From NCBI GenBank assembly GCA_036924085.1, contig JAVGWX010000004.1, forward strand, positions 43,170,793-43,234,792: a DNA stretch of 64,000 nucleotides, read 5' to 3'. This DNA comes from Ariolimax columbianus (Eukaryota > Mollusca > Gastropoda > Stylommatophora > Arionidae). The translations under genes and the position numbers were made by a program. Shown here piece after piece: positions 20,935 to 30,069 of this stretch (the first letter of the stretch is position 1; each line of letters opens with the position of its first letter). The notes under the pieces were generated by a model. That model was not told the origin of the DNA. It did no database searches and worked only from the letters and a program-made list of their open reading frames with translations.

Positions 20935-21465
20935 CAGCGCTGACCATGGCTACTCTGACCAAACTGGGGCCGCTAAGGAGAGACAAAAGCATCAACCTGA
21001 AATCCAAGTTGAGTTTAATGTATGCACTTGTCACTTCCGTGTACCTTTATGCGTGTGAAACTTGACCTCTGACAGCGGTTCTAGAGAGAAGAATTTGTGC
21101 AATGGAGATGAGATGTCTGCGTCGAATTCTCGGCATTTTGTATCTAGACCACGTCACGAATAAGGAAATTTAGGACACCGTTAGGTAGAGGTCGGCCAAT
21201 ATAAAGACCTATTGACTATGGTAAAAGCAGATAAGCTCATCTGGTATGGGCATGTTTTAAGATCGTCTGTGTTGACTAAGGTACTGTGACTGTGAAGCGT
21301 AAAAGAGGGAGACAGAAAAAGAGATGGGAAGACAACATCAGAGAGTGTCCATAGCTAAAAAAATATCCTGGTTCAAAACCGAGTGAAATGGCGGAAACCG
21401 GTCCATAATCTGCAGTATTGGTGCCTTAATGACCTACCAGGTCACGGGACTAATGATGAAGATGA
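20935..21465 (+). pseudogene. LINE RT C-terminal fragment
   Basis: The plus strand reads ATLTKLGPLRRDKSINLKSK, then LMYALVTSVYLYACET, then LERRICAMEMRCLRRILGI and DHVTNKE. This is the thumb and C-terminal region of an L2/RTE-like LINE (usual MRSLVTSIFLYACESWTLT). A stop replaces Trp after YACET; further stops follow and a GRQ-like basic arm is recognisable near 21,310. It is related in layout to the minus-strand relic at 990-2195. Confidence 0.8.
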
Positions 21466-21526
21466 ATCTTCAAGTAACTTTTAGCACTGAAACTGTTATA
21501 AAATATACATGTCAAACACGGAACAT

Positions 21527-21622
21527 CCACTTTCAGAATTCAAAATGTACAAAAACACCACTTTCAGAATTCAAGATGTACAAAGAAACCACTTCCAGAA
21601 TTTAAGATGTATAAAGAAGCAA
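21527..21622. repeat. About 33-bp tandem triplication
   Basis: CCACTT-CAGAATT-AA-ATGT appears three times in succession. The frame 21,509-21,769 runs through it, but I find no sign of selection or a domain. Confidence 0.8.
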
Positions 21623-22254
21623 AGGAAATACAATTGCCAGAATGAATTTGTTCTTCCTTTTTCGTATACATTTTCACTCGTACCTGAAGATATACGCCAA
21701 GTTTGTCTGCTTGACGAGAGAACTGACACGGTGAACTTCATTAACCCAAGACGAGATAAAACTATATAGCGACAACAGAAGCCTGCGTCAGACAGCCACG
21801 TTTAAGAGAGAAACATATGTGAATATTTAACAGCGAACGACAGAGAAGATGATGACTCGAACTCGTTTATCACCTCCTATTCTATATTTTCAGCGCTCTA
21901 AATCTCTTTCTCCAGCTAATGATATCTACTTTCCTTCCATTTCACGACTTCTTCACAGACCATTCTAAGGCAGCCTTATTATCTCGCGTTGTCACCCATT
22001 TAAACAGTCTCGCCTCCCAATCAATTTCTCAATTACAGCCGTACTAAATCACTCATGTTTATGGCTGATCAGGAAAGTCTTCGCTCTCTTTTTATCCCAT
22101 TCATTTCGTTTGTCCAACTATCTTCCAAGAGGCAGATTTTGTATGACGCAGCTACCATGAAATGAACATTCTTAGCGTCGGCGTCACCACATATCAGACT
22201 GGCGATGACTACCTTTTTTGCGAAAAGATTAATATTCTTGCATCTTTTTCGCTT
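21623..22254. other. No recognisable feature
   Basis: No domain-bearing frame and no element seen. Confidence 0.4.
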
Positions 22255-22512
22255 CTCACAAAATATTTTTCTTTTATTACGTTCACCATATTTATCTCTT
22301 CCCCAAGGCGGTGTGCGTTGCACGATGTTTTTATATTATGTCTGTCGGGCCAGTGCATCCGACTTCGGCATTCATTTGATTTAAGAGTCTGCGTCCTTCT
22401 GAATTTTCTAAGGGTTTGCTTCCCCGGGGCAAAGGCCGGTGCTTTGATGGAGAGCGAACCCAGCACCTTTAGGTTGTGATCCGTGTCACTTAACCACTAG
22501 CTCCATCCTGGC
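22255..22512 (-). mobile_element. SINE-B copy 1, tRNA-headed
   Basis: On the minus strand the head has A box AGCTAGTGGTTAAGTGACA and a B box decayed to GGGTTCGCTCTCC. Then come GGGGAAGCAAACCC, GAAGTCGGATGCACTGG (the core shared with SINE-A) and the end CACCGCCTTGGGGAAGAGAT. It is clearly the same family as 40,531-40,781. TSD not identified. Confidence 0.85.
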
Positions 22513-22612
22513 CACCATGTCTGTCAAACAGTAAATTGTATACCCATTCACAAATTTGATGACTTCATCGTATCGAGACCTGGCACGTTGACTTTCACTT
22601 CCATTCTCCAGG

Positions 22613-23336
22613 AAAACTACGAGACATGTTCAAATAAAACGGGACCTAACTGCACCAAGTGAACATATGTACGATGCATATGATGACGTCACTTCTGATG
22701 TAAATAGCACATACCAACCGTCAAGTTTGCAACATTGCGTTATCCCCGGACTCAAGAGTTTCCACAACAGACCGTTGAAAACATGGCGGGTGTGATACGG
22801 AATCCGTCAAGAGTTGATCAGCGAGCGGTGATTCGGTTTTTAACAGCTGAAGGATGTCGACCAGTTGACATTCATTGCAGAATGCAGGCAGTGTATGGGG
22901 AAAAAGTGTTTGCCATGGTGTGGTGAACTTAAGCTCCGGCGTCGATCCACAAGAATTGCTGCATCGATTTTGGCGATGGCATCTTCTGACGCAACCAACA
23001 ATATGCGTCTGACCTGGTCTCGGAAGATCTGTCGTTAACTCTGCCCGTAGATCTGTCGTTAACTCTGCCCATAGATCTGTCGTTTACTCTGCCCGCAGAT
23101 CTGTCGTTAACTCTGCCCGTAGATCTGTCGTTAACTCTGCCCGTAGATCTGTCGTTAACTCTGCTCGTAGATCTGTCGTTAACTCTGCCCGTCCTTCTTT
23201 AAACATCGTTGTCCAGTTCTTCACTGTTGTCTTCGATATACTTTTGTCACCATACACTGCCTGCACTCTGCGATGAATGCCAACTGGTCGACATCCTTCA
23301 ACAATTACGTCCGGTTTAATTTTAACACACCTCGTA
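22613..23336. mobile_element. Mariner-derived palindromic element, both arms
   Basis: The left arm on plus begins TA-CGAGACATGTTCAAATA and encodes MAGVIRNPSRVDQRAVIRF, AEGCRPVDIHCRMQ and VYGEKV. The right arm on minus ends in CGAGGTGTGTTAAAATTAAA, also followed by TA, as expected of a Tc1/mariner TA duplication. It encodes GCRPVGIHRRVQ, VYGDKSISKTTVKNW and TMFKEGR. It then continues, after the octapeptide repeat and with frame changes, into SEDAIAKIDAAILVDRRR, which resembles the mariner segment after the HTH. The right arm lacks the start region because its TIR is joined directly to GCRP. No DDE domain is present. Confidence 0.8.
23022..23192. repeat. 24-bp tandem repeat inside the mariner relic
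   Basis: AGATCTGTCGTTAACTCTGC repeats about 7 times at 24 bp. Because 24 is a multiple of 3, it appears on the minus strand as repeated AELTTDLR in frame with the HTH segment. Confidence 0.93.
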
Positions 23337-23559
23337 TATTGTAATCTGACCCGGTACTGAATGCCTGCATGAGATGTCTCGGTAGTTTTCACTCTGCCTT
23401 CCATGTGTTTGGTAGGGGAAGCACATGTTCGCTTCAGTTGTTTCTGTCTACTTATTTTTATATGATCTCTCTGATACCAGTGTCAGCCATAAAATCTCAC
23501 TAACACACAAGATAGAAAAAGTCATGGCATGTGATATAAGAAGTTTGGAGAGTAACTCA
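23337..23559. other. No recognisable feature
   Basis: Short unique stretch between the mariner relic and a LINE fragment. Confidence 0.4.
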
Positions 23560-23865
23560 CAAGCATTTGGGGTCACACGGCCACGATACGAAGACATCAG
23601 CCACATCGTGGGTACAAAACCGTACAGAAAGGCAGAGAATAAAATGGCTCGAACGCATGGCAAGAATGAAACCAAGGCTACCAATTGCATCTACAACATC
23701 AGACAAGAGGGTTGTAGAGCAAGAGCAGATAAAGAAAAACAAATGTCAAAATGATGAAAATGAGACACTGAAGAAACATGGAATGACAACAACATTGGCA
23801 ACACACAAAAGAAGACTACAGCTCCCAACGACGCCTACCGATACAAGTGGGTAGTAGATGATGGT
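23560..23865 (+). pseudogene. LINE C-terminal arm, type KKHGMTTT
   Basis: The plus strand shows ERQRIKWLERMARMKPRLP, ASTTSDKRVVEQEQI, then KKHGMTTTLATHKRRL and PTTPTDTSG. It shares ERQRIKW, KKHGMTTT and PT-TDTSG-type ends with the minus-strand fragment at 54,898-55,265, so both are 3' ends of one LINE lineage. It ends near GTAGATGATGG. Frameshifted and 5' truncated. Confidence 0.8.
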
Positions 23866-23883
23866 TACAGGGTGTTGCTGATG

Positions 23884-23913
23884 GAATGGGGGGCGGGGGG
23901 GGGGGGGGGCGGA
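23884..23913. repeat. G-run
   Basis: GGGGGGCGGG followed by about 12 consecutive G. It could form a G-quadruplex on plus. Confidence 0.9.
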
Positions 23914-24189
23914 ATGGGGATTCTAGCAATTTGAAAAAAAAAGTAGCCAGTGTTTCTGGTATTGCTGGGATTACATAATTTAATGTAATGCAGGGCTCTA
24001 GATGTATAAGTACAGACAATCTGATAGTAAAGGCTGTAAATCTGAATAATTTTATGGAGACTTTATTGTACTAGGTAGGTTTCAGTTTTCTTTGAGATAG
24101 GAATTACCTGCCCCTATCAACGTGTCCTTGCGCCGTTAACAGTAAATCATGTATCAATTTGCGACTAGGCAGACGAGAATGTGTCAATA

Positions 24190-24645
24190 CCTAAGTCACA
24201 TAAGATCAGTACTCCGTCAACTATGCCAAAAGTTCAAGTCCAGAAGAGTCGCAGTACAGTGAGTCCCATCTGACTGTTAACGTTAAGGCAACGAGGAGGC
24301 AGGCAGACTGGCGAAAAAAGGTGGAAGATGAGCACAGCCAGATTCTAGTGTGACATACGAAGAGTCTAAAAGGTTTATTATGGTCAGATACGTATAGAAA
24401 TGTGAAACATAGCATACTGGCTACACAAGAAATGATGCTTATTACCAGTTGAACAGACGAGAGCAGGTGGTGGTCTTCAGACTCCACACATGCCACAGCA
24501 GACTAAGGAGCCATCTATTCAATAAACTGAAGATATGTACTACTGGGAAATATGACCCCTGAACATCTGCTGCAAAATCGCCCGATATACAATGACCAGA
24601 GCATATTTGGCCATCATCAGTGCCAACACTAGACAAGCTCTTTCT
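24190..24645 (+). pseudogene. I-group LINE fragment: RNase H C-terminal part and CxC-H-C tail
   Basis: The plus strand aligns with the 3' part of the LINE at 26,435-29,620: GTACTCCGTCAACTATGCCA, ACATACGAAGAGTC, TACTGGCTACACAAGAAATG, TTACCAGTTGAACAGACGAG and GCCAACACTAGACAAGCTC. Indels break the frame. The common 3' end is replaced by pyrimidine-rich sequence after 24,645. It is the most diverged of four copies. Confidence 0.85.
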
Positions 24646-24774
24646 CCGTCTCATCCTCTCACTCCTTCACCTCATCTTATTCCATCTCTCCCTCGCCATG
24701 CTCATCCTATTCCTCCTCTCCCTCCTCGGCGCCTTACACAACAATAAAACGTAAAATACTCGTTTCTCCAGAAA

Positions 24775-25385
24775 TTGAAAGAATTAAAAAAAAAGAAAAA
24801 AAAGACGAAGAAAATAAGAAGATGTAGAAAAAAAGAAGAAAAGACGAAGAGGAAGAGAAGAGACGAAGAAGAAGAAAAAGACAATAAAGGAAGAAAAAGA
24901 TAACAAAAGAAGAAAGAAGACGATAATAGAAGAAGAAAAAAAGAAACGATTAGACGATAAGAAGAGAAATGAAGACAAAGAAGAATAGAACAGACGAAGA
25001 AGGAGAAGAAAAAAAAAGAAAAAATAAGACGAAGAAGAAAGGTAGATGACGTAGAAGAAAAATGAAAAGAAAGAGAAAAGAAGAGAAACAAAGAAGAATA
25101 TAAAAAGAACAAAGAAGAAGAATATAAGAGGAACAACGAAGAAGACAAGAAGGAAAAGAAGGAGAAGAAGAAAAAGAAGAAGAGAAAACGACAAAAAAAG
25201 ATTTAAAAAAAAAAAGAAAAACAATATGAAGAAAAAAGAAGTAAAGAAGAGAAGTAGAAGAGAAAGAAGAAGTGAAACGAAGAAGAAGCAGTCAAAGGAA
25301 AAGAAGAAAAGGACAAAGAAGTGAAGAAAAGAAGAAGAAAGGAAGAAGAACAAGAAAAGACAAAGAAGATAAAGAAGTAGAGACG
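24775..25385. repeat. Polypurine tract, about 600 bp
   Basis: The plus strand is almost entirely A and G, built of AAGAAG and GACGAAGAA phrases. The minus strand gives Ser/Phe/Leu-rich frames (148 and 189 codons) that are composition artefacts. It is a candidate triplex (H-DNA) region. Confidence 0.95.
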
Positions 25386-25742
25386 AATAAGAGGGTGAAT
25401 GATGATTGAAGATTAGTCTTACAATATTTCGTCTGACACAAAGTATTAATCAGCATTAATCAAATTTTGTATTTTTGTTGATTTATTGATTTGATAGTGC
25501 AAGTCACATTCTGAAAATGTTTCGTTTTCTGAACTTCTATTAAGGTCTTATCAGAATTGAATAACAGGCATAACAATTTGAGATAACAGCTGCATCGCGA
25601 ATATATAAATTAATTACAAATAACGAAAAATTAAGTAGGGTAAATCAACAATTTTGTTTTTGATGTTCACTTCTGTCATGATATTTATTAGTTACATAAA
25701 GGTCGTTATGATGGTTTTTATATGATTTGTGTGTGTGCGTAT
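25386..25742. other. AT-rich, no recognisable feature
   Basis: No frame or element recognised. Confidence 0.5.
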
Positions 25743-25796
25743 AGTAGTAGTAGCAGTTGTAGTAGTAGTAGTAGTAGTAGTAGCAGTTGTAGTAGC

Positions 25797-25840
<44 letters not shown>

Positions 25841-25845
25841 CAGTT

Positions 25846-25880
<35 letters not shown>

Positions 25881-25882
25881 TA
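25743..25882. repeat. (TAG)n microsatellite
   Basis: TAG triplets with interspersed CAGTTG variants. The poly-Ser and poly-Val frames over it are artefacts. Confidence 0.97.
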
Positions 25883-25916
25883 TAATAGTAATTGTTGTTG
25901 TTATATCGGCAATAAT

Positions 25917-26271
25917 GGGATCAAGATACTGAGCAGCGCATGAGCTGCAATGGTCAGCGACCCATAGCTGACTGCTAGCGTCAGGGCCAGCGAACCATAG
26001 CTGCCAAGACCGTTCTACACCTCCACGCGGTGACCCTGGATAACAGGCTGCAGTAGGGCCGACTGGCTAAGGAGAAGGGATCGAAGAGGGAATGCTAACC
26101 CAGTACTAAAAAAATGCTTGCTGAAGTCGGATGTGTTGGACCGAAAGGTGCAAATATCGCAGCCAAGCTGTAAACTACAACACAACGCATTCCGTTGTCT
26201 GGACTACATTCTGCTACTTACCCTTTAAGGTTTTGGTAGCGGGAGATTGAGAACGAACGAAGAAGAAGAAG
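25917..26271 (+). mobile_element. SINE-A copy 6, full length with TSD (reference copy)
   Basis: Runs from GGATCAAGATACTGAGCAGC to GAACGAACGAAGAAGAAGAA. It is flanked by ATATCGGCAATAAT (25,903-25,916) and ATATCAGCAATAAT (26,272-26,285), 13 of 14 identical. At 355 bp it gives the family length. It inserted inside a TAG-repeat region. I see no convincing tRNA, 5S or 7SL promoter in the head. Confidence 0.95.
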
Positions 26272-26291
26272 ATATCAGCAATAATAGTCAC

Positions 26292-26294
<3 letters not shown>

Positions 26295-26339
<45 letters not shown>

Positions 26340-26434
26340 TATAGTAGGTTTAGATGTAGTAGCAGTTGTTGTTCTAGTAGTAGTAGATGTAGCAGTACAA
26401 TCTAGTAGCTGCAGTTGCAGTTGTAGTAGTAGAT
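26295..26434. repeat. (TAG)n microsatellite, interrupted
   Basis: TAG and GTT-rich triplets. It is continuous in type with 29,621-29,745 on the other side of the LINE insertion. Confidence 0.93.
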
Positions 26435-26461
26435 CTTCTTCTTCTTCTTCATCGTACGCAG

Positions 26462-27271
26462 TCAGACATCAACATTTTTTTTTTTTTTAAAAGCAGCGGT
26501 CATCCTGAGGCTGTCGACACTGCCATAGAGCTTGTCTAGTGTTGCCACTGGTGATGGCCACATCTGCTCTCTCTGATCCTCGTATGTCGGACAGTTTTGC
26601 AGCAAATGCTCAGCGGTCATTTTCCCGGTATCACACGGGCATTCATCAGTGCCACCTATCTTCAATTTGTTGAATAGGTGGTACCTGAGTCTATTGTGGC
26701 CAGTGCGAAGTCTGAAGACTACGACCTGCTCTCTTCTGTTCAACTGATAATAGGCATCGTTTTTTGTGTAGCCAGTATGTTCGGTTTCCCATTTGGTCAT
26801 GTATCTAGCTCTAATAAGCCGTTTTGACTCTTCGTATATCATACTAGTATCTGGTTGTGGCAGTCTTGCACCTTCTTTTGCCAGTCTGTCTGCCTCCTCG
26901 TTGCCTTGGATGTTGCAGTTGGATGGAACCCACTGTACCACTACCCTTTTTGGTGCGGACTGCTGGCATAGTTGACATAGTACTGCTGTTAAATCATTAA
27001 GTTCAGTATTTTTCTGGCTTTTTAGTGCTGTGACTACGGCCAAGGCATCTGTAAGCAGGACTATATGGCTTTTATTCCTTTTACCTGTCACCATGTCTTC
27101 CACTGTCACCCTCAGTGCCTCTGCCTCCGCTCTGAAATTTCTTGTGTATTTTCCAGTAGTGAATGACAGTGTTATTTTTCTGTCATTTGGTAGGTTCAGA
27201 AGTGCTCCTGCCCCTCCATTCTGTGTTGTGTTTGTTACAGAACCGTCGGTGTATGCATGGGTCCAGTCCAT
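26462..27271 (-). pseudogene. RNase H domain with C-terminal CxC-H-C motif
   Basis: This 269-codon open segment encodes an RNase H that would remove the RNA strand during reverse transcription. The four acidic catalytic residues are visible: Asp9 in AYTDGS, Glu49 in RAEAEAL, Asp75 in VLLTDAL and Asp128 in GNEEADRLAKEG. The conserved His of WVPSH is Asn here (WVPSNCN), while the copy at 59,527 keeps WVPSHCN. DECPCDTGK, AEHLLQNC near the C-terminus is a zinc-knuckle-like motif. It is in the same frame as the RT upstream, separated by one stop at about 27,274. Confidence 0.9.
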
Positions 27272-27274
27272 GCT

Positions 27275-28261
27275 TTAGTAGTTTTTCGTTATGTAGCTCA
27301 GGGTAGTATCTCTTCTTTCTTTTTCAGTCTGGCAGTTTTTGTTTCCAATACCTGGTATATTTTCTATCATCTCTGGAAATATATGCTGCCTCCAGGTAGG
27401 TTTTCGTACAGTAGGAATGGGCTTTGGTGTTGTTAGTGCCTTTATGGGGTCTTCGTGCATCTTTGCTTTGGCTATTTCTGCAAAGTTTCTCCGCTTTAGT
27501 TTCCCATTTCCGAAATTGTTTAGTCTCTGGTGCATTGGATGGTCAGTCAGTCTTCTGAGTTTCTCTACTTGCTGCTGGGCTCTGCAGTCTCTTCTGTCGG
27601 TCATGGATTGCAGTTTTGTAATCTTTTCAAGTTCTACAATTGGCGTGACTTCATGCCTCCTGTTATAACTCTCATGGCTTGGTTTTGGAGTTATTGTACA
27701 TGTCGTTTTTTCCTCGTTTATTTTGACCAGCCATGAGTTCGCCCACTCTTCCAGCGATGTTAGGGCCTGCTGCATCCGATTTCTTGCTATGGTGAGATTC
27801 TTTTCAGAGGTCCACATAGCCAGATAGTGTGCAAACATTGAGCTATGGGCTCTTCTTGGTATATTCTCTGTTATGTTATTTATATACACCAGGAAGAGTG
27901 TGGGTGACAGTACTCCCCCTTGGGGTACTCTCTGCTCAAGTGTCACCTTTTTGCTCATCTGCCCTTGTACTTGAACTCTGGCTGTTCTGTTTTTGAGGTA
28001 GTGACTGATCCATTTGTACATTTTCCCACAAACTTTACTTCTTCTTAGCTTGACTCTAAGTCCCTCTTTCCAGACTTTGTCAAATGCCTTTTCTAGGTCC
28101 ACCCAAACCGCTACTGTGTGTTTTTGCTCCTGGTAGGCATCTTGTATTTCTTGGGCTATGAGGATGACCTGATCTTCAGTGGATCTGTGCCGTCTAAAGC
28201 CTGCTTGCTGTGGGATTAGTATGTGTTTTTCTTCCAGTCTGGTGTTTATCATACGTTCCAT
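27275..28261 (-). pseudogene. Reverse transcriptase domain, catalytic box mutated
   Basis: This 328-codon open segment has the RT order PQQAGFRRHRSTEDQ, then VDLEKAFDKVWKEGL (motif A), RVPQGGVLSPTLFLVYINN, then MFAHYLAMW where the family has FADDLAMW, then WANSWLVKINEEKT. At about 27,824-27,832 the codons for the two catalytic Asp are CAC and TAT, so both are lost. The RT cannot be active as written. More coding sequence lies upstream at 28,517-28,885 (same frame) and 28,831-29,265 (other frame). Confidence 0.92.
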
Positions 28262-28516
28262 CAGTTTGCCTACGCAGCTCAGTAGGCTGATAGGCCTGTA
28301 TCCATTTGGATCTGTTTTGTCTTTTCCTTTATTTGGTACTGGTACAAGTACTGCGTCTTTCCATGCCTGGGGTACAATACCTTTTTTCAGCTTTGGTTCA
28401 GGACTGAAAATAGTTTCCTCTCTGCTGTTTGGCCCAGCCCCATCAGCATTTCGTTTGTTATCCCGTCTTTTCCGGGAGATTTCCTTTTCTTTAACGTTCT
28501 CATGGCCTCTTCCATT

Positions 28517-29536
28517 TCATTCATTGTTAATTTTGTTAATCATATGCTCTTCTGGTGCCATATTGATGTTGTCGTGCCCCTTTTGCTCTTCACTAATGTC
28601 TGTATGCCTATCTGCTGGGACATAAATGTGGTTTGCTTTGGTATAATGTTCATTAAAGGCGTTTGCTGCTTTTTTTCCAATGAGCATGTTGTCACCTTGT
28701 TTGATTGTAATTTGTTTGTTTGATGGATTTTCGTCATTCATGGCCCTGACTAGCTTCCATAGTTTCTTCCCTTCTTTGTCTAAATTGAGGCTTTCTGTTT
28801 TGTTTTTCCAGCTTTCTCTTGCTTTTTGGTTTAGAGTGTATTTGTATTTCGCCGTGGTGGCTTTAAGGGCGATATTTGCCTCCATAGATTGTTCTCTCTC
28901 CCTGCCATGTTCCTAGCATTTGGGACTGCGTCTTCCGCTTTCTGCAAATCATCATTCCAATAGGGCTTATAATTTTTCCTTGCCCCTCTTGGGATGGTTT
29001 CAGTGGCAGCTTGCATTATTGCTTTGCTTAGGCTTTCCACCATTTTGTTATTCCGTGTGTTGATGGTTTCACACAGCCCATCTGTCAGGCTTGCAAATCT
29101 GTCCCAGTCGACTCGTTTGTAATTCCAACGTGAGAGCGGCTTTGTTTCCTGTGGGCCTACTTCCATATCAACTTCTAGCCTAATTGGTCTGTGGTCGCTA
29201 CCTGCCAATTGGTTTAGCACATGGCGGTCTAATTTATGGTGAATGTCCACCTTGGAAAAGGCCAAATCTGGAGTAGAGGTGGTATGCCATGTTCTAGAAT
29301 AGAAACTAGGGCTATCCTCGGGGCCTATTGATTAGATAGAGATTTGTGTCTATCTCCCAATCTTCTACTTCGTCACCTCTGCTGTCTGTGTCCGAGTATC
29401 CCCATCTCTCCGAGTGGCTGTTGAAGTCTCTAATTACTATGCAGTTGGAGTCCTTGACTTTCATACTCGAGAGCGATAGGTCTTTGTTTGGTGGTTCGTA
29501 CAGGTTGAAAATGCGGATCTTCGTCCCTTGATCCAT
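28517..29536 (-). pseudogene. Endonuclease C-terminal part and linker, frameshifted
   Basis: Minus-strand pieces read MDQGTKIRIFNLYEPPNKD, VIRDFNSHSERWGYSDTDS (GDFN changed to RDFN), LAFSKVDIH, LAGSDHRPIRLEV (end of the exonuclease-endonuclease-phosphatase domain), TKPLSRWNYKRVDWDRF, and the linker with YKPYWNDDLQKAE and KKLWKLVRAMNDE. Frameshifts fall near 29,310 and 28,880. It belongs to the same element as the RT downstream. Confidence 0.88.
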
Positions 29537-29632
29537 TATGTCAACTCCTACAATTTCGGCTTGTCCGGTGTGATTGACAGATACCGCGCTACTCGGTATG
29601 CAGTTACGGGTCAGTATCAGGTAGTAGTAGAT

Positions 29633-29745
29633 GAAGTAGTAGATGTCGTTATAGTTGTAGTACTAGTAGCTGCAGTAGTAGTAATGATAGCTGTTGTAGA
29701 TATAGTTGTAGTTCCAGTAGTAGTAGTTGTTGTAGTTTATTTCTA
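29633..29745. repeat. (TAG/GTT)n interrupted microsatellite
   Basis: TAGTAG-type triplets interrupted by ATAGTTG. It is the other flank of the microsatellite into which the LINE inserted. Confidence 0.88.
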
Positions 29746-30065
29746 TTGCTGAGCTCTACAAGGACGGATTTGTTAGTTGCCCATCGCAAGCCCTTATCAC
29801 GACGTCATCAGACTGGTTTGTCTTGATGATGCACCTTGTGCTGTATTTGGATTATAGTAAGAAAGAGGCTGCGCTGGTCATCTACCTCCCTCTCTGGTTC
29901 CGAGCTACCTTGGACTTGTGGCAAGACAAAGTCAAGACGACTGAAGTAACTCAGGATGTAGGCATTCTGGCACCATCTCCCTTGAGATCACGGGTCACTT
30001 GAAAATTTCCGCGATCGATTCTGCTCATCGCTTTGAGAGGTGAGTTCCTGACCTCTTAACCATAG
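29746..30065. other. No recognisable feature
   Basis: No frame or element recognised. Confidence 0.45.
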
Positions 30066-30069
30066 CAAC

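Larger units (their letters stand above)
26435..29620 (-). mobile_element. I-group non-LTR retrotransposon with RNase H, 5'-truncated
   Basis: On minus the domain order is endonuclease C-terminal part, linker, RT, RNase H, CxC-H-C motif and a (GAA)n tail. GTAGTAGTAGAT occurs at 26,423-26,434 and 29,621-29,632 on either side, a 12-bp candidate TSD, although it lies in a TAG microsatellite and is weaker evidence than a unique sequence. An RNase H downstream of RT places it in the I-type superfamily (I, Nimb or jockey-related); the clade is inference. The copy starts inside the endonuclease, so it is 5'-truncated. Confidence 0.9.

Noticed and set aside
22735..22926. Functional mariner or SETMAR-like gene
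   Set aside because: Only the N-terminal HTH is present in every copy; no DDE catalytic segment, and stops and frameshifts occur.
24702..25353. Phe/Ser/Leu-rich frames of 148 and 189 codons, like multi-pass membrane proteins
   Set aside because: Translation of the polypyrimidine strand of a purine tract; no stop codons are expected from that composition.
25722..25943. Poly-Ser and poly-Val frames
   Set aside because: Direct translations of the TAG microsatellite in two phases.
26793..26975. Plus-strand 60-codon frame repeated (antisense) at 59,582-59,764
   Set aside because: Its conservation reflects the RNase H coding strand on the opposite side, not a separate gene.
27275..28261. Active reverse transcriptase gene
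   Set aside because: Both catalytic Asp codons are changed, and the upstream coding region is frameshifted and 5'-truncated.
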